A program made the position numbers and the translations under genes. From positions 1 through 34,341 of the forward strand of contig NZ_NFJP01000035.1 of assembly GCF_002159915.1 (NCBI RefSeq): DNA of 34,341 bases, written 5' to 3'. The notes below the pieces were generated by a model that was not told the origin of the DNA, did not search any database, and saw nothing but the letters and a program-made list of their open reading frames with translations. Shown here piece after piece: positions 30,866 through 34,341 of this stretch (position 1 is the first letter of the stretch; each line of letters opens with the position of its first letter). Origin of the DNA: Gordonibacter sp. An230 (GTDB taxonomy: Bacteria; Actinomycetota; Coriobacteriia; Coriobacteriales; Eggerthellaceae).

Positions 30866-32530
30866 ATGAGCAACACCATCAATGGAAACGGGATCAGCCG
30901 TCGCGATCTGTTCAGATTCGGAGGCATCGCAGCCGCCGGCGTGGTGGGCGCGGGCGCGCTCGCCTCGTGCGCGCCGCAAACGGCTGGCTCCGGCTCCGGC
31001 TCCGCGAATGGCGCGAACTCCGGCGAGGCGGGCACGTCGGCCGGGCACCTGCGCGAGGGCCTGCCGAGCTTCCTCGAGAAGCCCGAGCCCATCACCGACA
31101 TCAAAGAGACGAAGGACTTCGACGTGGTGGTGGTCGGCGCGGGCGCCGCTGGCGTTCCGGCGGCGCTTTCGGCGCTCGAGGCCGGCGCGAGCGTGGCGCT
31201 CCTGCAGAAAGAGAGCCAGGCCATCAGCCAGGGCAACTCCGGCAGCGGCATCGACCTGGCCACAAGCGATCCCGCCGATGTCGAGAACCTCGTCTCGCAG
31301 CTTATCGCCGACAGCCAGCACCGTCCGAACCGGGCGCTCGTCGAGCTGTGGGCGAAGAACTCCGGCGAGGCCGTGAAATGGGTCATCGAAAAGTCCGCCG
31401 AGAGCGGAGCTCCCGTCATCGACCAGGGCAACCTGCAGCACATGCCCCTCATCAACAAAAAGGGCTACACGATGAACTTCGTCACGTCGTTCTTCGGCCC
31501 GAAGCCGCTCAACACCGGCGACGGCATGCGCGCGTTGGCCGAAACGGCCGCGAAGGAGGGCGTCGAAATCTTCTACTCCACGCCGGCCGAGCAACTCGTA
31601 CAGGACGATTCCGGCAAGGTGACCGGCGTCATCGCCAAGGGCGACGGCGGCTACATCCAGTTCAACGCGGCCAAGGGAGTCATCATGGCCACGGGCGACT
31701 ACCAAAACGACACCGACATGCTCTACTACTACCAGCCCGACATGACCAACCTCGAGCCGAAGCAGACGAACAAGACCGGCGACGGCCACAAGATGGTGGT
31801 GTGGGCCGGCGGCAAGATTGAGAACCTCGCGCACACCAAGATGCTCCACGACTTCGACGCCGGCCCCTCGTCGATGTGCGACATGCCGTTTTTGGCCGTG
31901 AAGAACTCGACCGGGAAGCGCTTCGTAAGCGAGACCGTCGAGATGTCGCTCATGAACTGCTACCTGCGCTCGGCCGAAGACGCCGGCCACTACTGCCAGA
32001 TCTTCGACAGCACCTACATGGAGGACGCCGCCGAGTGGCCCGGAAGCCTGGTCGACCCCGAGGCGCTCAAAGTGTACATGCCCGAGGAGGACGTGGAGCG
32101 CGAAGGGGTGTTCGCCGACCAGGTCAACACGTTCAAAGCCGACACGCTTGAAGAGTTGGCCGAAAAGCTGGAGATCGCCGACACGGCCGCATTCGTGGAG
32201 ACGGTCGAGCGCTACAACGAGCTGTGCGCCGCCGGCGCGGACGAGGACTTCGGCAAGCCCGCGCAGTACCTCGCGCCGGTAGACACCCCGCCCTACTACG
32301 GCATCCATCGCCATGTGCGCATGAGCGCCATCTGCTCCGGCGTCGACGTGAACGAGAACCACGAATGCCTCACGCCGGAAGGAGAGGTCATCGAGGGCCT
32401 GTACGCCATCGGCAACTGCTCGGGTGGCTTCTACGGAGGCATCGACTACCCGCTCACCGTGTTCGGCTTGTCGCTGGGCCGCTGCTACACCGAAGGCTAC
32501 GTAATCGGCCGCATGGTGGCGCAGAAATAG
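30866..32530 (+). CDS. Tat-exported FAD-dependent reductase (fumarate/urocanate reductase-like)
   Basis: A 554-aa flavoprotein. The N-terminus has a twin-arginine signal (SRRDLF, Arg12-13), a hydrophobic stretch, and LASC with Cys35 as a potential lipidation site, so it would fold with FAD in the cytosol and act outside the membrane as a lipoprotein. The FAD Rossmann loop VVVVGAGAAGVPAA lies at 87-100. A C-terminal segment (GEVIEGLYAIGNCSGG...GLSLGRC) closes the flavin site as in the flavocytochrome c / FrdA family. No haem-binding or FMN-binding domain is present, so electrons must come from a separate partner. The substrate cannot be predicted; relatives reduce fumarate, urocanate, cinnamates and others. 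AAGGAGG precedes the ATG at 30866. Confidence 0.9.
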   Translation: MSNTINGNGISRRDLFRFGGIAAAGVVGAGALASCAPQTAGSGSGSANGANSGEAGTSAGHLREGLPSFLEKPEPITDIKETKDFDVVVVGAGAAGVPAALSALEAGASVALLQKESQAISQGNSGSGIDLATSDPADVENLVSQLIADSQHRPNRALVELWAKNSGEAVKWVIEKSAESGAPVIDQGNLQHMPLINKKGYTMNFVTSFFGPKPLNTGDGMRALAETAAKEGVEIFYSTPAEQLVQDDSGKVTGVIAKGDGGYIQFNAAKGVIMATGDYQNDTDMLYYYQPDMTNLEPKQTNKTGDGHKMVVWAGGKIENLAHTKMLHDFDAGPSSMCDMPFLAVKNSTGKRFVSETVEMSLMNCYLRSAEDAGHYCQIFDSTYMEDAAEWPGSLVDPEALKVYMPEEDVEREGVFADQVNTFKADTLEELAEKLEIADTAAFVETVERYNELCAAGADEDFGKPAQYLAPVDTPPYYGIHRHVRMSAICSGVDVNENHECLTPEGEVIEGLYAIGNCSGGFYGGIDYPLTVFGLSLGRCYTEGYVIGRMVAQK

Positions 32531-32547
32531 CGACATCCCCCTCCTTG

Positions 32548-32584
32548 GGAAGCGCCCGGCACGTTGACCGCGCCGGGCGCTTCC
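32548..32584 (+). terminator. Hairpin after the flavoprotein gene
   Basis: A 13-bp perfect stem GGAAGCGCCCGGC (32548-32560) and GCCGGGCGCTTCC (32572-32584) with an 11-nt loop starts 17 nt after the stop. No T run follows. Confidence 0.65.
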
Positions 32585-32779
32585 GCGTGCGGGGCGGTAT
32601 GCGCCAAACGATGCCGACGTCCAGATGGCAGCCCTCCTGCCGAAAGGTCGCCGGGTTAATCCCGAAGCGAATCCGACGAGGCGCCCCCTCCAAAAAGGCT
32701 CGCCCCCTCCAAAAAAAGGCTGCGGGCAGAGCGCACCAAGACGGCCGATTTCGCACGGAATCCGATTCCGCACGAAACC

Positions 32780-32972
32780 AAGCCCTACGATACAGAAATC
32801 ACCAGATTGCTACCGAAACTCGCCGAAACGAGCCTCCCCCATGCATCCTTTCCGGCAAATCCGCCTCGCGCTTCAACGCGCACTCTCGCGATCTGGGAAA
32901 ACGCCGAATCCGCAACGACGGCTTCCCGCAATGCGGCAGCAATCTGGTGATTTCTGCGCAAAAAGCCCTACG
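32780..32972. mobile_element. MITE-like element with 19-23-bp inverted repeats
   Basis: CAGAAATCACCAGATTGCT (32793-32811) has its exact reverse complement at 32938-32956; with one mismatch the arms extend to 23 bp. The element is about 164 bp and encodes nothing. The 10-mer AAGCCCTACG occurs just outside both ends (32780-32789 and 32963-32972), like a target-site duplication, though it stands 3 and 6 nt from the arms. The rest of 32585-33319 shows a duplicated GCCCCCTCCAAAAA segment (32685-32720) and no credible gene. Confidence 0.45.
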
Positions 32973-33319
32973 TCCACGTCAAACCGGCGTCAACGTAGGC
33001 CGAGCCGGCTCGCCAGCAAAGCCCGCTCGCGTCGCGAGAGCCCTCCTCCGCCTGATAGGAGGCTTTCGCGGTATCGGGCGGAAGGGCTCGGAGAGCCCGG
33101 CGAGCGCAGGCTCGCGTCGATTCCGATTTGGCGCAGACAGCCCACGGCCAACCCTGCTCGGCAGAACGGCCCTCTCGACGTCGGCTCGGTCGGAGAAGGC
33201 GGCTTCGCATCGGACGACGCGGCCCGCGCCGATCTCAAACCGCGGACATTCCCGGAAGGGCGCGCCCGCCTTGCCAATTCCGCTGATTCCGCCGTCCCCC
33301 GTCATCTGCATGCGCAACG

Positions 33320-34204
<885 letters not shown>

Positions 34205-34229
34205 GCGCTCTTCCTTTCGCTCGCGAGGT

Positions 34230-34235
34230 ATTGTA
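34230..34235 (-). promoter_or_regulatory. Possible map -10 element
   Basis: TACAAT preceded by GGGG on the minus strand lies 25 nt before the map start. No convincing -35 was found. Nothing else was recognised in 34236-34341. Confidence 0.4.
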
Positions 34236-34341
34236 CCCCTTGCACGCTGTTGCGAGCGGCGCGTTTCGGCACTTTCGGTGGGGATTCGGGGGATTCTGCG
34301 AGACGGGAAGGAGGGCGGGAAGCGGCAGGAAGTCGGGGGGG

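Overview
The window looks like a chromosomal segment of a high-GC Eggerthellaceae bacterium (Coriobacteriia, Actinomycetota); the genus is not resolved. Support comes from the 16S rRNA 5' end at the left edge, the argC-J-B-D / argR / argG-H gene order, the multi-spanning membrane LuxR regulator divergent from a Tat-exported flavoprotein reductase, and the overall base composition. This placement is inferred from gene content and sequence character, not from a search.

Layout. 1-348 is the 5' end of a 16S rRNA gene on the minus strand, with a leader and two tandem promoters (to 725). 778-1830 has no gene: it holds three perfect ParB-binding parS sites and one degenerate site, a 178-bp tandem duplication, a G-rich tract and a 63-66-bp-period repeat array. 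1921-3851 (minus) is a three-gene operon: a secreted DxDxDG-repeat protein, an ECF sigma factor and an RsgI-like membrane anti-sigma factor. Next come tyrS (4579-5790, minus) and a large U32-family protein (6238-8790, minus). Two class A penicillin-binding proteins converge (8928-11132 plus; 12033-14453 minus), the second followed by a small lipoprotein gene. 15152-23787 (minus) is the arginine biosynthesis region: argC-J-B-D, then argR, then argG-H, with no argF. 23788-24971 holds the argC promoter, a leader hairpin and a CRISPR-like degenerate repeat array. 24972-27716 (plus) carries a GSH1-type glutamate-cysteine ligase translationally coupled to a diverged FKBP, a second repeat array, and a canonical FKBP. 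Two genes of unknown function follow (27785-28883, minus). Then comes a divergent pair: a membrane LuxR regulator (minus) and a Tat lipoprotein flavoreductase (plus), with a perfect dyad between them. 32531-33319 has no gene but holds a hairpin and a MITE-like inverted-repeat element. The window ends with a methionine aminopeptidase carrying a SEC-C zinc motif (33320-34204, minus).

How the genes work together. ArgC, ArgJ, ArgB and ArgD make ornithine by the acetyl-recycling route, ArgG and ArgH convert citrulline to arginine, and ArgR would repress the set. The ornithine carbamoyltransferase step must be encoded elsewhere. The two PBPs supply peptidoglycan polymerisation and cross-linking. 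The sigma/anti-sigma operon looks like a self-contained envelope or extracellular sensing circuit.

The least conventional feature is a family of hairpin-forming repeats of about 25-34 bp at roughly 61-76-bp spacing. It recurs in at least four long intergenic regions with no cas gene nearby. The repeats resemble type I-E CRISPR repeats but are degenerate, so they may be relic CRISPRs, REP-like elements or phased protein-binding sites.
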